The translations under genes were made by a program, and so were the position numbers. Shown here in pieces: positions 43,133 to 55,869 of a stretch of 64,000 nt of DNA; position 1 is the stretch's first letter, and each line of letters begins with the position of its first letter. This DNA is from Enterobacter sp. CC120223-11. Lineage in GTDB: Bacteria > Pseudomonadota > Gammaproteobacteria > Enterobacterales > Enterobacteriaceae. Under the pieces are notes generated by a model. It searched no databases. It was not told where the DNA came from and saw only the letters and a list, made by a program, of their open reading frames with translations. Location of the stretch: positions 62,001-126,000 of the forward strand of contig NZ_OBEF01000013.1 in the NCBI RefSeq assembly GCF_900215375.1, given 5' to 3'.

Positions 43133-43152
43133 CCCCCCGAAATTACGGGGGG
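43133..43152. terminator. GC-rich hairpin after cheW
   Basis: Stem CCCCCCG/CGGGGGG with six-base loop, 8 bases past the cheW stop. No T run follows on either strand; may protect the cheW 3' end or partly block read-through into the pilus operon. Confidence 0.45.
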
Positions 43153-43159
43153 ATAACCA

Positions 43160-43663
43160 TCATGCCGCGCTAATAGCCGCGTTATCAAGCAGGGACATCT
43201 CTTCGCTGTTGAGCAGCTTTTCGATGTTCACCAGAATCAGCATACGCTCACCGAGCGCGCCGAGGCCGGTCAGGTATTCGGTGGAGAGCGTGACGGCAAA
43301 TTCCGGCGCCGGGCGAATCTGGTCGGCGGCGAGCGACAGCACGTCGGATACGCCATCAACCACGATGCCAACTACGCGCTGGCTCAGGTTCAGGACGATA
43401 ACAACCGTGTTGTCGTTGTACTCCACGTCTTCCTGGCTGAACTTCACGCGCAGGTCAACGATAGGCACGATCACACCGCGCAGGTTGGTCACACCTTTGA
43501 TAAACGACGGTGTGTTGGCAATGCGCGTCACCTGGTCGTAGCCGCGAATTTCCTGCACCTTCAGGATATCAATCCCGTACTCTTCATTGCCCAACGTGAA
43601 AACCAGAAACTCCTGGCCTGATGGCTCGCCCGCCAGTTTTGCTACGTTCGTCATACCGGTCAT
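43160..43663 (-). CDS. cheW: Chemotaxis coupling protein CheW
   Basis: 167 residues, E. coli length. SH3-like beta-barrel coupling CheA to receptors; typical stretches [25 protein letters not shown] and [16 protein letters not shown]. Follows cheA by 19 bases. In E. coli tar comes next; here the pilus island does. Confidence 0.98.
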   Translation of the reverse strand: MTGMTNVAKLAGEPSGQEFLVFTLGNEEYGIDILKVQEIRGYDQVTRIANTPSFIKGVTNLRGVIVPIVDLRVKFSQEDVEYNDNTVVIVLNLSQRVVGIVVDGVSDVLSLAADQIRPAPEFAVTLSTEYLTGLGALGERMLILVNIEKLLNSEEMSLLDNAAISAA

Positions 43664-43682
43664 TTTTTTCCCTTCTTAAGCA

Positions 43683-45719
43683 TCAGGCAGCGCTGTACGC
43701 CACACGTTGTTCACGATTCAAACCCTGCAAAGCCTGGACATCGACGATCAGCGCGACGCTGCCATCGCCGAGGATAGTCGCCGCCGAGATGCCCGGCACT
43801 TTGCGGTAATTGCTTTCCAGATTTTTCACCACGACCTGATGCTGGCCGATCAGTTGATCCACCAGCAGCGCGTAGCGGCGGCCTGCGCTTTGCAGGATAA
43901 CCACGATGCCCTGGGTGGCTTCGGTTTTGGCCCCCTGGACATCAAACACTTTCCACAGTTCGACCAGCGGCAGGTATTCGCCACGCACTTCCAGCACGCG
44001 CTCGCCGCCCGCCAGCGGGTGCAGATCTTCTTCACGCGGCTGGAGGGATTCCATCACCGCATTGAGCGGCAGAATGAACACCTCTCCGCTCACCTTGACG
44101 GACATGCCATCGAGGATCGCCAGCGTCAGCGGCAGCAGAATACGGATTGTGGTGCCCGCGCCCTGCTTCGATTTAATTTCAACGTGGCCGCCCATCTCCT
44201 GGATATTTCGTTTCACCACGTCCATGCCGACGCCGCGCCCGGAGACGTCCGTCACCTGTTCGGCAGTGGAGAAGCCCGGGGCGAAAATCAGCATCCCGAC
44301 TTCTTCATCCGTCATGCTTTCGCTGACCGCCATCCCCTGCGACAGCGCTTTCGCCAGGATGCGATCGCGATTGAGGCCCGCGCCGTCGTCGGTAACTTCG
44401 ATACAGATATTGCCGCCCTGATGCTCAGCGGAAAGGATCAGGTTGCCGACGGCAGATTTCCCTGCCGCCATGCGGTTTTCAGGCGATTCAATGCCATGAT
44501 CCAGGCTGTTGCGCACGAGGTGCGTCAGCGGGTCGATAATGCGCTCGATCAGGCTCTTGTCCAGCTCGGTGGAGCTGCCCATCAGCGTCAGTTCCACCTG
44601 CTTATTCAGCTTGCCCGCCAGGTCACGCACCAGACGCGGGAAGCGGCTGAAGACGTACTCCATCGGCATCATGCGGATCGACATCACCGATTCCTGCAGG
44701 TCACGGGCGTTGCGCTCGAGCTGACCCATGCTGGTGATCAGATCGCCGTGCTGCACCGGGTCAAGTTCGTTGGAACGCTGCGCCAGCATGGACTGGGTAA
44801 TAACCAGTTCGCCGACGAGGTTGATCAGCTGATCGACCTTCTCCACCGCCACGCGAATACTGCTTGATTCGCTCACGCGTGCCGGTTTTTCACGCTCCAC
44901 ACGCGGGGCTGCCGCCGCTTCTTTCGGCACGGCTTTCAGCGCCGGAGCATTCACCACGGCAGGCACTTCAGCCGCTTCCACAACCACCACCGCCGGGGTT
45001 TCAGTCACCGCAGCTGATGCAGTTTCAAAGGCGATTTGATCGGCTTCAATAACGAAACAGAGCACCGCCACGATATCGTCCTGCGACACCGCGCCATCGA
45101 GGTTCGCGCTGAGTGAATCTGCGGTTTTCACCACCTGGCTAATCTGAGCGAGGTTGCTCAACTCTTCCTGCAGCATCTCTGGCTCACCGGCCTTCAGGCG
45201 GGAAAGCACGATGCGGGTCTGGCCGCCTGCCTGCGCGGGCGCTATCGCCACTTCGCTCTCAGGCGTTTCGTTATCCACGACGCTCAGTTTGGCGCCCGCA
45301 GTCGGGGCCGGAGTCGCCGCTTCACCTTTGGCTTCTAAAGCCAGCTGGCGCAGGGCCTGGCAGATATATTCGAAGCTGGCAGCGTCCGGCTCCTGCGAGC
45401 TTTTATAGGCGTCGAGCTGTTCCTGCATAATGTCTTTCGTTTCCAAAAACAGGTTGATAATGTCGGTATTGAGCTGCATCTCACCGCGCCGGGCGTCATC
45501 CAGCAGGTTTTCCATCAGGTGCGTGGTTTCCTGCAATACGCTGAAACCGAAGGTGCCCGCGCCGCCTTTAATGGAGTGCGCGGCACGAAAAATGGCGTTC
45601 AGCTGCTCGGCGTCAGGGGCTTCCGGGACGAGATCCAGCAGGTGCTGCTCCATATCCGCCAACAACTCGTCGGCTTCATCAAAAAATGTCTGATAAAAAT
45701 CGCTGATATCCATGCTCAC
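43683..45719 (-). CDS. cheA: Chemotaxis histidine kinase CheA
   Basis: 678 residues. Phosphorylated His near 48 in [16 protein letters not shown] (P1). The CheY/CheB-binding P2 domain sits around 160-230, then a linker rich in Ala/Val/Pro, P3 dimerisation, the kinase domain with N box [12 protein letters not shown] and G boxes [11 protein letters not shown] and GRGVGMDVV, and a CheW-like P5 domain. About 24 residues longer than E. coli CheA, the extra length lying in the linker between P2 and P3. Confidence 0.98.
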   Translation of the reverse strand: MSMDISDFYQTFFDEADELLADMEQHLLDLVPEAPDAEQLNAIFRAAHSIKGGAGTFGFSVLQETTHLMENLLDDARRGEMQLNTDIINLFLETKDIMQEQLDAYKSSQEPDAASFEYICQALRQLALEAKGEAATPAPTAGAKLSVVDNETPESEVAIAPAQAGGQTRIVLSRLKAGEPEMLQEELSNLAQISQVVKTADSLSANLDGAVSQDDIVAVLCFVIEADQIAFETASAAVTETPAVVVVEAAEVPAVVNAPALKAVPKEAAAAPRVEREKPARVSESSSIRVAVEKVDQLINLVGELVITQSMLAQRSNELDPVQHGDLITSMGQLERNARDLQESVMSIRMMPMEYVFSRFPRLVRDLAGKLNKQVELTLMGSSTELDKSLIERIIDPLTHLVRNSLDHGIESPENRMAAGKSAVGNLILSAEHQGGNICIEVTDDGAGLNRDRILAKALSQGMAVSESMTDEEVGMLIFAPGFSTAEQVTDVSGRGVGMDVVKRNIQEMGGHVEIKSKQGAGTTIRILLPLTLAILDGMSVKVSGEVFILPLNAVMESLQPREEDLHPLAGGERVLEVRGEYLPLVELWKVFDVQGAKTEATQGIVVILQSAGRRYALLVDQLIGQHQVVVKNLESNYRKVPGISAATILGDGSVALIVDVQALQGLNREQRVAYSAA

Positions 45720-45723
45720 GCTA

Positions 45724-46653
45724 TCACCTCTGTAGAGATTGTGGCGATGTGGGACTGGCCGCCGGAGGCACTGCCGCCGGCTGCTGTAATACGCTTAAGG
45801 GTTCATTCTGGCTTTCGGCGTTCTCGTGGAGAATTGCCTGTTCAGCCTGAGTATTGAGCACCAGTAAACTGATGCGGCGGTTGATAGCGTCATCTCCGCC
45901 GTGCTGCTGTAACTTCATGGTGTTAGCCATGCCAATTACCCGCAATACTTTGCCGTCATCCAGGCCACCTGCCACCAGCTCCCGGCGCGACGCGTTGGCG
46001 CGATCGGCGGAAAGCTCCCAGTTGCTGTAGCCCCTGTCACCCGTGGCGTAAGGGTAGTCATCGGTGTGGCCTGAAAGACTGATTCTGTTCGGGACTTCGT
46101 TCAGGATCGGCGCAATTGCGCGCAGGATGTCGCGCATATAGGATTCCACTTCCGCGCTACCGGTTTTAAACATCGGCCGATTCTGGCTGTCGATAATCTG
46201 AATACGCAGCCCTTCCTGCACCAGGTCTATCTTCAGGTACTGACGCAGGGCTTTTAGCTTCGGATCCGACTCGATCAGCTGATCCAGTTCGCCGCGAATC
46301 TTCTTCAGGCGGCTCTGCTCCATGCGTTTTTTCAGTTCGTCAATATTTGGCTCTTTCTTCACTTCGCCCTGACGCTGGGTGTAGTCGTCGCCGCCGCCGG
46401 GGATGGGGCTTTCACTTTCAGAAATGCGCGAGCCGCCGGTTACCGCAGTTGCCAGCGGGGTACGGAAGTATTCGGCAATCTGAATCAGCTCTTTCGGGCT
46501 GGAGATGGAGATAAGCCACATCACAAGGAAGAAGGCCATCATCGCGGTCATAAAATCGGCGTAAGCAATCTTCCACGAGCCGTGACCTGCCCCGCTGTGA
46601 CTTTTATGCTTTTTGCGCCTGACGACGATTATCGGGTGGGCCTGATTTTTCAT
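45724..46653 (-). CDS. motB: Flagellar motor stator protein MotB
   Basis: 309 residues. Single membrane segment with the proton-binding Asp (near 33) in [20 protein letters not shown], a plug region, and a C-terminal OmpA-like peptidoglycan-binding domain ([31 protein letters not shown] in two parts). Anchors the stator to the wall. Overlaps motA by four bases. Confidence 0.98.
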   Translation of the reverse strand: MKNQAHPIIVVRRKKHKSHSGAGHGSWKIAYADFMTAMMAFFLVMWLISISSPKELIQIAEYFRTPLATAVTGGSRISESESPIPGGGDDYTQRQGEVKKEPNIDELKKRMEQSRLKKIRGELDQLIESDPKLKALRQYLKIDLVQEGLRIQIIDSQNRPMFKTGSAEVESYMRDILRAIAPILNEVPNRISLSGHTDDYPYATGDRGYSNWELSADRANASRRELVAGGLDDGKVLRVIGMANTMKLQQHGGDDAINRRISLLVLNTQAEQAILHENAESQNEPLSVLQQPAAVPPAASPTSPQSLQR

Positions 46654-47540
46654 GCGTCCTCGGTGGTCGTCTGTTGTGCCGTTGGATTACGCACCGCACG
46701 CACATGCTCTTCCAGCTCAACAAACGATGGACGTTCGCTGGAGTAGAGCGTTTTACGACCAAACTCAACCGCAATCGGCGGCGCGTAGCCGTTGAGGTTC
46801 GACAGCAGCGTGATTTTGACGCACTGCATCATCTTGGTGGTTTCAGCACTTTTCTGACGCAGCACCGTCGCCAGCGGTGAAATAAAACCGTAGGCCAGCA
46901 GAATGCCGAGGAAGGTGCCGACCATCGCATGCGCAATCATCGCCCCGAGTTCCGCCGCCGGACGATCCGCTGAGCCAAGCGCGTGCACCACGCCCATGAC
47001 CGCGGCGACAATCCCGAATGCAGGCAAGGAATCGCCTACCAGCGCGAGGCTGTTCGCCGGCACTTCGGCTTCGCTTTCGTGGGTTTCGATCTCTTCATCC
47101 ATCAGCGCTTCAATTTCGAAGGTGTTCATGTTGCCGCTGATGATGAGCCGCAGATAATCGACGATAAACTCCAGCATGAGTTTGTCCGCGAGGATCCGTG
47201 GATAGCTGGCGAAGATTTCACTTTCCGTTGGGTTTTCGATATCACGTTCGAGTGAGAACATGCCCTGCTGACGTGACTTGGCCATCAAGCGATAGAGCAA
47301 GGCCAGCAGATCCATGTACATACTCTTGGTGTACTTTGAACGACGAAACAGTAACGGCAGCGCCTTCAGCGTGCCCTTGATGGCCTTCCCGTTGTTGCCA
47401 ACGATAAACGCCCCTATCCCCGCGCCGCCAATAATGATCAGTTCTGCAGGCTGATAGAGTGCCCCAAGGTGTCCGCCGGTGATTGCATACCCGCCGAAAA
47501 CTGTACCAAGAACAACCAGGTAACCTAATAAGATAAGCAC
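46650..47540 (-). CDS. motA: Flagellar motor stator protein MotA
   Basis: 296 residues with four membrane segments; the cytoplasmic loop carries the charged residues that work on FliG (near [19 protein letters not shown]). The conserved Pro pair ([19 protein letters not shown]) near the proton path is present. First gene of motAB-cheAW, with a FliA promoter inside flhC. Confidence 0.98.
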   Translation of the reverse strand: MLILLGYLVVLGTVFGGYAITGGHLGALYQPAELIIIGGAGIGAFIVGNNGKAIKGTLKALPLLFRRSKYTKSMYMDLLALLYRLMAKSRQQGMFSLERDIENPTESEIFASYPRILADKLMLEFIVDYLRLIISGNMNTFEIEALMDEEIETHESEAEVPANSLALVGDSLPAFGIVAAVMGVVHALGSADRPAAELGAMIAHAMVGTFLGILLAYGFISPLATVLRQKSAETTKMMQCVKITLLSNLNGYAPPIAVEFGRKTLYSSERPSFVELEEHVRAVRNPTAQQTTTEDA

Positions 47541-47605
47541 GACATCATCCTTCCGCTGTTGTTAAGCCCGGGAAGAACGACAGAGCATTTCACCGAAGCG
47601 GTGGC

Positions 47606-47637
47606 AAAAAAAAAGCAGCGGACCTGCGTCCGCTGCT
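47606..47637 (-). terminator. flhDC terminator
   Basis: Minus-strand stem AGCAGCGGAC/GTCCGCTGCT with four-base loop and nine Ts, 28 bases after the flhC stop. The FliA promoter for motA is upstream of it, so motA transcripts must read through or this terminator attenuates them. Confidence 0.85.
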
Positions 47638-47665
47638 GGAGTGTTTTGCCACACCTGATTTTCGG

Positions 47666-48244
47666 TTAAACAGCTTGCTCTATCTGTTCATCCAGCAGTT
47701 GTGGAGATATATCGGCACCTTCGCCGGAAAGTTTACGTCTTTTTACTGCTCGCGATGGCGGCTGGCAGAGACTACACACAAAGCTCCCAACGGGCTGGTG
47801 AGCATGGGTGATAAAATTGCCGCCGCAGCTGTTGCAGCCGCTGAGTTCAAGCATGCCGCTCTCAACAAAACGCACCAGAGTCCAGGCGCGGGTCAGGGCT
47901 AAAATCGGCCCATCTTCCTGCTGTGGACACTGTTCGAGATAGAGACGATAGGCTCTTATCACCGCATCAACGCCGTTGCACAGGCCGGTTTTCAACAGGT
48001 ACTGCCAGGCATTACAGAACATGGAGGAGTGAATGTTCTGTTCCCAGGTCATAAACCAGTCGGTAGAAAACGGCAGCATGCCTTTCGGCGGCGGGCTTCC
48101 GCGCAGCTCTTTGTAAAGCTTAATGAGGCGACCACGACTCAGCTGGGTTTCGCTTTCGAGCATCTGCAGACGCGCGCCAAGCGTAATCAGTTCCATTGCC
48201 AGCTGTATGTCACGGGCTTCCTGAACAATGCTTTTTTCGCTCAT
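47666..48244 (-). CDS. flhC: Flagellar master regulator subunit FlhC
   Basis: 192 residues, E. coli length. Zinc-binding cysteines are visible as CNSCGGNF and CSLC near 138-161. Forms FlhD4C2, which activates class II flagellar promoters with sigma-70. Two bases separate it from flhD. The codons for residues around 170-178 double as the motA FliA promoter. Confidence 0.98.
   Translation of the reverse strand: MSEKSIVQEARDIQLAMELITLGARLQMLESETQLSRGRLIKLYKELRGSPPPKGMLPFSTDWFMTWEQNIHSSMFCNAWQYLLKTGLCNGVDAVIRAYRLYLEQCPQQEDGPILALTRAWTLVRFVESGMLELSGCNSCGGNFITHAHQPVGSFVCSLCQPPSRAVKRRKLSGEGADISPQLLDEQIEQAV
47709..47735 (-). promoter_or_regulatory. Sigma-28 (FliA) promoter of motAB-cheAW, inside flhC
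   Basis: Minus-strand -35 TAAACTTT (47728-47735), 11-base spacer, -10 GCCGATAT (47709-47716), close to TAAAGTTT-N11-GCCGATAA. About 170 bases upstream of motA. Confidence 0.88.
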
Positions 48245-48246
48245 GA

Positions 48247-48597
48247 TCAGGCCCTTTTCTTCCGTGCAGAGCCGTCTGCGAGGCTGGCTTCCTTCAGTAA
48301 GCGTGTAGAGAGCAGAATACCGGTATGAATTTGCTGCAGATCATCGACTCGCGACTCTTGTGTGAGTCGGGTGATGGTTTGATGGCTATCAAAGCGGAAC
48401 TGACAGACCAGTTGATTGGTTTCCGCTAATTTAACCATTTGTGGAAGCGTCAGTTCCCCAAGCGTGGTGGCCATCTCTTCGTTGATTCCGAGACGGAACA
48501 TGGCAGAGGCTTTATCCTGACTAATCAAACGCTGTGCAAGTAATAAATACGACAAATTAATGTCATAGATATGCTTTAGCAACTCGGATGTATGCAT
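48247..48597 (-). CDS. flhD: Flagellar master regulator subunit FlhD
   Basis: 116 residues from ATG 48597 ([24 protein letters not shown]), the E. coli start and length; an ATG three codons earlier is possible but its ribosome site is poor. Helical protein that with FlhC binds class II flagellar promoters. Only the stretch near the C terminus ([16 protein letters not shown]) differs noticeably from E. coli. Top of the flagellar hierarchy. Confidence 0.97.
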   Translation of the reverse strand: MHTSELLKHIYDINLSYLLLAQRLISQDKASAMFRLGINEEMATTLGELTLPQMVKLAETNQLVCQFRFDSHQTITRLTQESRVDDLQQIHTGILLSTRLLKEASLADGSARKKRA

Positions 48598-48819
48598 TTT
48601 TCCCATCCCGAATAACCAACCATTATTTTATGCGGCAAGGCCGCACCCCGTGATGTCGCCGGGTAAAAAGACCCGGTAAAAAAAGAAAAGGCCAAAATGC
48701 ATAGTTGACTTAGGCGCTGGATCCCTGCGCACTGCATGGCCGATCCCTGCTAAAACAGGGTAAGCCCGCCATTTTAAATATTTCTTACAATTGACTAAGA
48801 TTTTTCCTAATTCGACGCA

Positions 48820-48848
48820 ACTCTACTCGTCAGTAATGGCACATACAA
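48820..48848 (-). promoter_or_regulatory. Predicted flhDC promoter
   Basis: Minus-strand -35 TTGTAT (48843-48848), 17-base spacer, -10 TAGAGT (48820-48825). The implied start near 48813 places the CRP site centre about 71 bases upstream, the position known for E. coli flhDC. Confidence 0.6.
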
Positions 48849-48876
48849 CGTGGCCTTACATTAAATTTGAAAATTA

Positions 48877-48892
48877 TGTGATGCAGATCACA
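48877..48892. promoter_or_regulatory. CRP site of flhDC
   Basis: TGTGATGCAGATCACA, a full match to TGTGA-N6-TCACA, in the position of the known E. coli flhDC CRP site. Explains catabolite control of motility. Confidence 0.85.
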
Positions 48893-49396
48893 CAAAATGA
48901 CCGTTTCTTATCACCAAATCCATCAATTACCATTGTCATTTGTGTAAAAAAAGGTCAATCCCACATTTTGACTATTCCTTTAAGGTGAATAACCAAGCAA
49001 AACATGTTCTGTTGCTTTATTTTTCAGCAGATAAGAATGACTTGCCCTCCCCAGTCAAATAGCTCAGAAAATAGGCGGGGCGATAGTGTGATCATCATCA
49101 TATAAAACAGTAAGTTATATCTTTATTTATTCCTGATAATCACAGGTTGAAATTATTATCATTTTGTTAATCTTATTAAGAAATTGGTTAACTGTTTATT
49201 ATTTATCTGTCAGATTTAGGATAAGTGCGTAAAAAATCAATGAAACCGGCGCAAACGAGATATTCTTAATATAAGAATAATTAATGAATATTCGATAAAG
49301 CTCACAGTACAGGCTGCCGCCCCCTCTTGCAGATACCCAGAAAAAAGAGTAACAGGAATGAATGGGCGTTTTATCGCCACGTTTTAAGGAGGCACC

Positions 49397-49825
49397 ATGA
49401 CGTACTCGCATCTGTTAGTTGCCGTTGCACCGACACCGGAAAGTCACCAACTCGTCAGCAAAGCGGTGTCCATCGCCAGACCCGTCAACGCTCGCATCAG
49501 CCTGATGACCTCCTCTGCCGATCCTGAAATGTATAACCAGTTCGCTGCCCCGATGCTGGAAAACTTACGAGAACTGATGCAGGAGGAAACCCGCCAGTTT
49601 CTTGATGAGCTGAAAGCGAGAGCCGACTACCCGATAGCCAACGCGACCATCGCCTGTGGAGAGCTAAGCGAACACATTAAGGATTTTTGCCTGAAGCAGC
49701 AGGTGGATTTGGTCATCTGCGGAAATCACAACAAAACCTTCTTTGCCCGGGCGACGTGCAGCGCCAAATCCGTCGCAGTAAACAGCGGTGTGGATGTGCT
49801 GCTGGTGTCGCTGGAGAACGAATAA
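49397..49825 (+). CDS. uspC: Universal stress protein UspC
   Basis: 142 residues, same as E. coli UspC (YecG). UspA-like fold: MTYSHLLVAVAPTPES at the N terminus and VDLVICGNHNK near 107. Preceded by a strong ribosome site (AAGGAGG). Related to stress, osmotic adaptation and motility in E. coli. Convergent with otsA. Confidence 0.94.
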   Translation: MTYSHLLVAVAPTPESHQLVSKAVSIARPVNARISLMTSSADPEMYNQFAAPMLENLRELMQEETRQFLDELKARADYPIANATIACGELSEHIKDFCLKQQVDLVICGNHNKTFFARATCSAKSVAVNSGVDVLLVSLENE

Positions 49826-49830
49826 ATATC

Positions 49831-49851
49831 GCCCGGCCAATTCCACCGGGC
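49831..49851. terminator. Weak hairpin between uspC and otsA
   Basis: Stem GCCCGG/CCGGGC with nine-base loop between the convergent genes; no clear T run, so a low-grade bidirectional terminator at best. Confidence 0.35.
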
Positions 49852-49863
49852 AATAATCATTTA

Positions 49864-52093
<2,230 letters not shown>

Positions 52094-52112
52094 TTAATTA
52101 AACGTTAGCAGA

Positions 52113-52123
52113 TTAAGTATAGA
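52113..52123 (-). promoter_or_regulatory. Sigma-S-type -10 element of otsBA
   Basis: Minus-strand TCTATACTTAA matches the extended sigma-S -10 consensus (KCTATACTTAA), 60 bases ahead of otsB. otsBA is RpoS-controlled in E. coli. Confidence 0.75.
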
Positions 52124-52151
52124 CAGTGTGACCGGCCTCGCCATTTTCGAA

Positions 52152-52181
52152 TGAAAACGCCAGGGGGATTAGCCCCTGGCG
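52152..52181 (-). terminator. araFGH terminator
   Basis: Minus-strand stem CGCCAGGGG/CCCCTGGCG with six-base loop followed by TTTTCATT, 36 bases after the araH stop. Confidence 0.85.
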
Positions 52182-52216
52182 CAAGGTTAGGATTACACTT
52201 AAAAGTTGGTATCAAA

Positions 52217-53200
52217 TCAGACCGTACGCTTCGCTTTCTGCTTGTAGCGGTCGAAAATCACCGCCGCCAGCAAAATCAGGCCACGCACCACATACTGCGA
52301 GAACGGCGAAATGTTCAGCAGGTTCATGGCATTTTCCACGGTTCCCAGGATCAGGATCCCCGCCACCACGTACGAAATCTTGCCAATCCCGCCTTTGAGC
52401 GATACGCCGCCCAGCACGCAGGCCGAAATCACAATCAGCTCATAGCCCATCGAGGTCATTGGCTGGCCGCTGGTCATACGCGAGGCCAGGATGATCCCCG
52501 CCGCCGCTGAGACTAATCCGGAAAGGACGAAGATAATAATTTTCGTGCGCACCACCGGGACGCCCGCCAGACGCGCTGCCTCTTCGTTCCCACCGATAGC
52601 CAACGTATTGCGCCCAAAGGTAGTTTTGTTGAGCAGCAGGCCAAAAACAATCAGGCAGGCGACCGTGAGCCAAATGGGCGCAGGCAGCCCCAGCCAGTTG
52701 GCATAGCCGAGCGTGAAGAAACGCTCATCCTCAATACCCACGGCTTTACCATCGGAAATGATATACGCCAGCCCACGCACGATTTGCATGGTGGCAAGCG
52801 TGGTGATCAGCGCATTAATTTTCAGACGCGCAATCACGAAACCGTTGACGAAGCCGCTCAGCGCCCCCAGCAGCAGCCCGGCGAACACGCCGAGCCACAG
52901 GCTTTCGGACAGGTTGATGACGACCGCCGTTGTCACCCCGGCGCAGGCAATTACCGAGGCAACGGAGAGGTCAAAATCCCCTGACGCCAGGCAAAACAGC
53001 ATGCCGCACGCCACCATGCCGGACATCGAAATGGCGAGCCCCAGCCCTTTCATGTTGACGAAACTGGCAAAGTTCGGCACAAAAATCGCACAGGCTAGGA
53101 ACAACACGGCGAACACCACCAGCATGCCGTACTGATCCCAAATGCGCCCGGCGCTAAACGTATTCCGGCGCGGGCCGGATGTGGTCACTGAAGACATCAT
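52217..53200 (-). CDS. araH: L-arabinose ABC transporter permease AraH
   Basis: 327 residues (E. coli 328), very close to E. coli throughout; about nine to ten membrane segments. Contains the ABC sugar permease coupling stretch GGNEEAARLAGVPV. Forms the inner-membrane channel for L-arabinose. A second in-frame ATG directly after the first is not resolved. Follows araG by 10 bases. Confidence 0.97.
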   Translation of the reverse strand: MMSSVTTSGPRRNTFSAGRIWDQYGMLVVFAVLFLACAIFVPNFASFVNMKGLGLAISMSGMVACGMLFCLASGDFDLSVASVIACAGVTTAVVINLSESLWLGVFAGLLLGALSGFVNGFVIARLKINALITTLATMQIVRGLAYIISDGKAVGIEDERFFTLGYANWLGLPAPIWLTVACLIVFGLLLNKTTFGRNTLAIGGNEEAARLAGVPVVRTKIIIFVLSGLVSAAAGIILASRMTSGQPMTSMGYELIVISACVLGGVSLKGGIGKISYVVAGILILGTVENAMNLLNISPFSQYVVRGLILLAAVIFDRYKQKAKRTV

Positions 53201-53210
53201 TTACTCCTCG

Positions 53211-54725
53211 TCAGGCCACAGCCTGAGTGGTTTTAGGCATCGCCAGGCTTAGCGCCTGCTGTTCATTGGCGCTTTCGTGCAGCAGTTCTCCGGCGATTTC
53301 ACCTTCGCGCATGACGATGATTCGGTCCGCGACGCCGAGCACTTCCGGTAGGTCGCTGGAGGCGAACAGCACCGCCACGCCGGACGCCGCCAGCGCATAA
53401 ATCACGTTATAGATTTCATGCTTCGCGCCAACGTCAATGCCGCGCGTCGGTTCGTCGAGCAGGATCACCTTCATATCCTCCGACAGCCAGCGGCCAAGAA
53501 TAGCCTTCTGCTGGTTACCGCCAGAGAGATTCATAATCAACTGTTCCGCCCCCGGGGTTTTGATATTCAGGGACTGAATATGGTGTGCCGCGTTATCCGC
53601 TTCCCAGGTCTTATTGATAAGACACCCGGCCCGGATATGTTTTCGCCGCGCGCTGATGTTGATATTGTCGCGGACCGAATGTACCGGGATGATCCCATCT
53701 GCTTTGCGGTCTTCCGGACAGAGCATCATCCCGGCGCGGATTGCGTGTGAGGGCTTGCGGATATCAACCGGCTGACCCTCTATGCTCACCTGCCCGGCGG
53801 TGATGCGGGTCCCGCCAAACAGCCCCTTCATTAATTCGCTTCTTCCGGCCCCGACCAGGCCAAACAGGCCGACGATCTCACCGCTTTTTACCGACAGGCT
53901 GATGGGCTGGCGGACACCCGGCGCCTTCACGTTCTCCAGGCGAAGCCGCTCTGCGCCATATTCGCGCGGCTGCCAGCCGTACACGTCGCCGATTTCGCGC
54001 CCTACCATCGCCTGCACCAGCTGATCATTATTCACCTGCGCCATGTCATCAAACGTGCGGACGTAGCGCCCGTCCTTGAAGACGGTAATGGCATCACTGA
54101 GGGCGAAAATCTCCTCCATGCGGTGCGACACGTAAATAATCACGCGCCCTTCGTTGCGCAGTTCACGGATGACGCGAAACAGGTTGTCGATTTCACGTGC
54201 TGAAAGCGAACTGGTCGGTTCGTCAAAAGCAATCACTTTGGCGTTGCGCGCCAGCGCTTTGGCAATTTCCACCATCTGCCACTGGCCGATGGAGAGGTAT
54301 TTCAGTGGCGTGCCTGGATCGATATCCAGCCCAAGATGTTGCAGCTGAAGGCCCGCCTCGTAATTGAGGAGCGAGCGATTGACGATCCCACCTTTATGCG
54401 GCATCTGTCCGAGGTAGATGTTTTCCGCCACCGTCATTTCAGGCACCAGATGCAGTTCCTGATAGATGATGGCCACCCCGGCGTTCAGCGCAGCGGTGGT
54501 ATCGGCGAAGCTGACCTCCTGCCCTTTCAGCACCAGCGTCCCGCCGTTGGGCGCGTAGTTGCCACTGAGGATTTTCAGCAGCGTCGATTTTCCGGCACCG
54601 TTCTCCCCCATCAGCGCGTGAACCTGCCCGGCATGGCAGTCGAAGCTGATGTCGCTGAGGGCCTTCACGCCCGGGAAGCTTTTACTGATGCCGCGAAATG
54701 AGAGATAAGGCTGTGACTGTTGCAT
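53211..54725 (-). CDS. araG: L-arabinose ABC transporter ATPase AraG
   Basis: 504 residues from ATG 54725 ([19 protein letters not shown]), with GGAG five bases upstream; a GTG two codons earlier is rejected. Tandem ABC domains: first Walker [10 protein letters not shown] and [15 protein letters not shown], second with [15 protein letters not shown] and [12 protein letters not shown]. The second Walker A is degenerate ([10 protein letters not shown]), normal for sugar ATPases. Confidence 0.97.
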   Translation of the reverse strand: MQQSQPYLSFRGISKSFPGVKALSDISFDCHAGQVHALMGENGAGKSTLLKILSGNYAPNGGTLVLKGQEVSFADTTAALNAGVAIIYQELHLVPEMTVAENIYLGQMPHKGGIVNRSLLNYEAGLQLQHLGLDIDPGTPLKYLSIGQWQMVEIAKALARNAKVIAFDEPTSSLSAREIDNLFRVIRELRNEGRVIIYVSHRMEEIFALSDAITVFKDGRYVRTFDDMAQVNNDQLVQAMVGREIGDVYGWQPREYGAERLRLENVKAPGVRQPISLSVKSGEIVGLFGLVGAGRSELMKGLFGGTRITAGQVSIEGQPVDIRKPSHAIRAGMMLCPEDRKADGIIPVHSVRDNINISARRKHIRAGCLINKTWEADNAAHHIQSLNIKTPGAEQLIMNLSGGNQQKAILGRWLSEDMKVILLDEPTRGIDVGAKHEIYNVIYALAASGVAVLFASSDLPEVLGVADRIIVMREGEIAGELLHESANEQQALSLAMPKTTQAVA

Positions 54726-54784
54726 ATGCACTCCACCTTCTTTTCTGCCCCCGGCATGAAAACCGGGGGCGACTACGGCAGGCC

Positions 54785-55765
54785 TTACAGCCCTTTCTTC
54801 GCCAGCTCAGCTTTAAAGTTGTCGCGGGTGATCAGCACCACGTCGGTAACCGCGGTGAATTTCGGCGGCTCGGCGTCTTTCTGTACCCAGTTGTAGAGCA
54901 TTTCGCTGGTTTTATAGCCATGCACGTCCGGGCTCGGCAGCAGGGAGCCGTAGAAACCAGTAGCCTGCGCTTTGGAGAGTTCGTTCACCGCATCCACACC
55001 GTTAATGCCGATACCGATCACGTCAGCAGCTTTAAACCCCTGTCCTTCGGTGGCACGCACGCCGCCGAGTACGGTGTTGTCATTCATGCCCAGCACCAGC
55101 CAGTGCTTCACGCCAGGGTGCTGCACCAACAGGGAGTTACCGGCATCAAACGCGCCTGGGATATCGTTGGATTTTGTCGGCACTTTGTAGATTTGCGCTT
55201 CCGGGAAGCCGGCTTTTTTCAGCGCGTCCATTGAACCGGTGGTGCGGCGGCGCGCGGTATCGAGCTCATCGGCGGTGATCGCCATTACCCCGGTGTCCTT
55301 CACGTCCCAGCCGCGTTTTTGCATCTCTTTATAAAGTTCATCCCCCTGACGCGCGCCAATTTCGCTGGCCGCCATCATGACCAGCGGAACCTGGTCCATC
55401 GGTTTGCCCTTGGCATTGACGAACTGATCGTCGACGGTAATGACCTTCATGTCATAGCTGCGAGCCTTAGCCATAATGGCCGGCCCCAGTTTTGGGTCAG
55501 GAGTACAAATGACAAACCCTTTTGCACCGTTAGCCGCCAGGCTGTCGATGGCATTCAGCGTTTTTTCACCGTCGGGCACGGCAATTTTAATCACATCAAA
55601 CCCTAAATCTTTCCCGGCCTTATCCGCGAAACGCCATTCCGTCTGGAACCAGGGCTCCTCCGGCTGCTTGACCAGAAAACCGAGCTTCATCGTTTCGGCG
55701 ACAGCTGATTGTGACATAACCGCTGCCAGGCCAATGGCCGCCAGCGCTTTAGTGAATTTGTGCAT
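54785..55765 (-). CDS. araF: L-arabinose-binding periplasmic protein AraF
   Basis: Start at ATG 55765 ([23 protein letters not shown]), the family start, 326 residues with a signal peptide ending after AVA. Type I periplasmic binding protein. Ends ...AELAKKGL, three residues shorter than E. coli's ...KKGLGGK. First gene of araFGH. Confidence 0.96.
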   Translation of the reverse strand: MHKFTKALAAIGLAAVMSQSAVAETMKLGFLVKQPEEPWFQTEWRFADKAGKDLGFDVIKIAVPDGEKTLNAIDSLAANGAKGFVICTPDPKLGPAIMAKARSYDMKVITVDDQFVNAKGKPMDQVPLVMMAASEIGARQGDELYKEMQKRGWDVKDTGVMAITADELDTARRRTTGSMDALKKAGFPEAQIYKVPTKSNDIPGAFDAGNSLLVQHPGVKHWLVLGMNDNTVLGGVRATEGQGFKAADVIGIGINGVDAVNELSKAQATGFYGSLLPSPDVHGYKTSEMLYNWVQKDAEPPKFTAVTDVVLITRDNFKAELAKKGL

Positions 55766-55869
55766 GGTTAACTCCAGCTTTAATGTTCTTTTTCGTAGGG
55801 AATATCGGAACAGCATTTTTTATTCAGCAGTAAAACAATGCATTAGCGGCTTCGTCTGGAAGCGCATTG

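Larger units (their letters stand above)
42816..43159. other. Noncoding region between cheW and the pilus operon
   Basis: AT-rich, especially 42930-43010, and without a credible gene. It should hold the leftward pilus promoter: minus-strand TATAAA at 42978-42983 could be its -10, and a perfect CRP site lies about 70-80 bases further upstream. A GC-rich hairpin closes the cheW side. Confidence 0.6.
48598..49396. other. Large flhDC/uspC intergenic regulatory region
   Basis: About 800 bases without a credible gene. Contains the flhDC leader of about 215 bases with two small hairpins (CCGGGT/ACCCGG at 48659-48676 and CCCTG/CAGGG at 48745-48760), the flhDC promoter, a CRP site, and a strongly AT-rich tract (about 49080-49330) suited to H-NS binding. 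The uspC promoter must lie in the right-hand part but I cannot pick it out. Confidence 0.7.

Noticed and set aside
43133-43152. Strong cheW terminator
   Set aside because: The hairpin is stable but no T run follows on either strand, so it is listed only as a low-confidence terminator.
48791-48988. A 65-codon plus-strand frame upstream of flhD
   Set aside because: It covers the flhDC promoter and CRP site, has no good ribosome site and no family match.
49199-49411. A 70-codon minus-strand frame in the flhD-uspC gap
   Set aside because: Lies in AT-rich DNA and overlaps the uspC start and ribosome site; chance frame.
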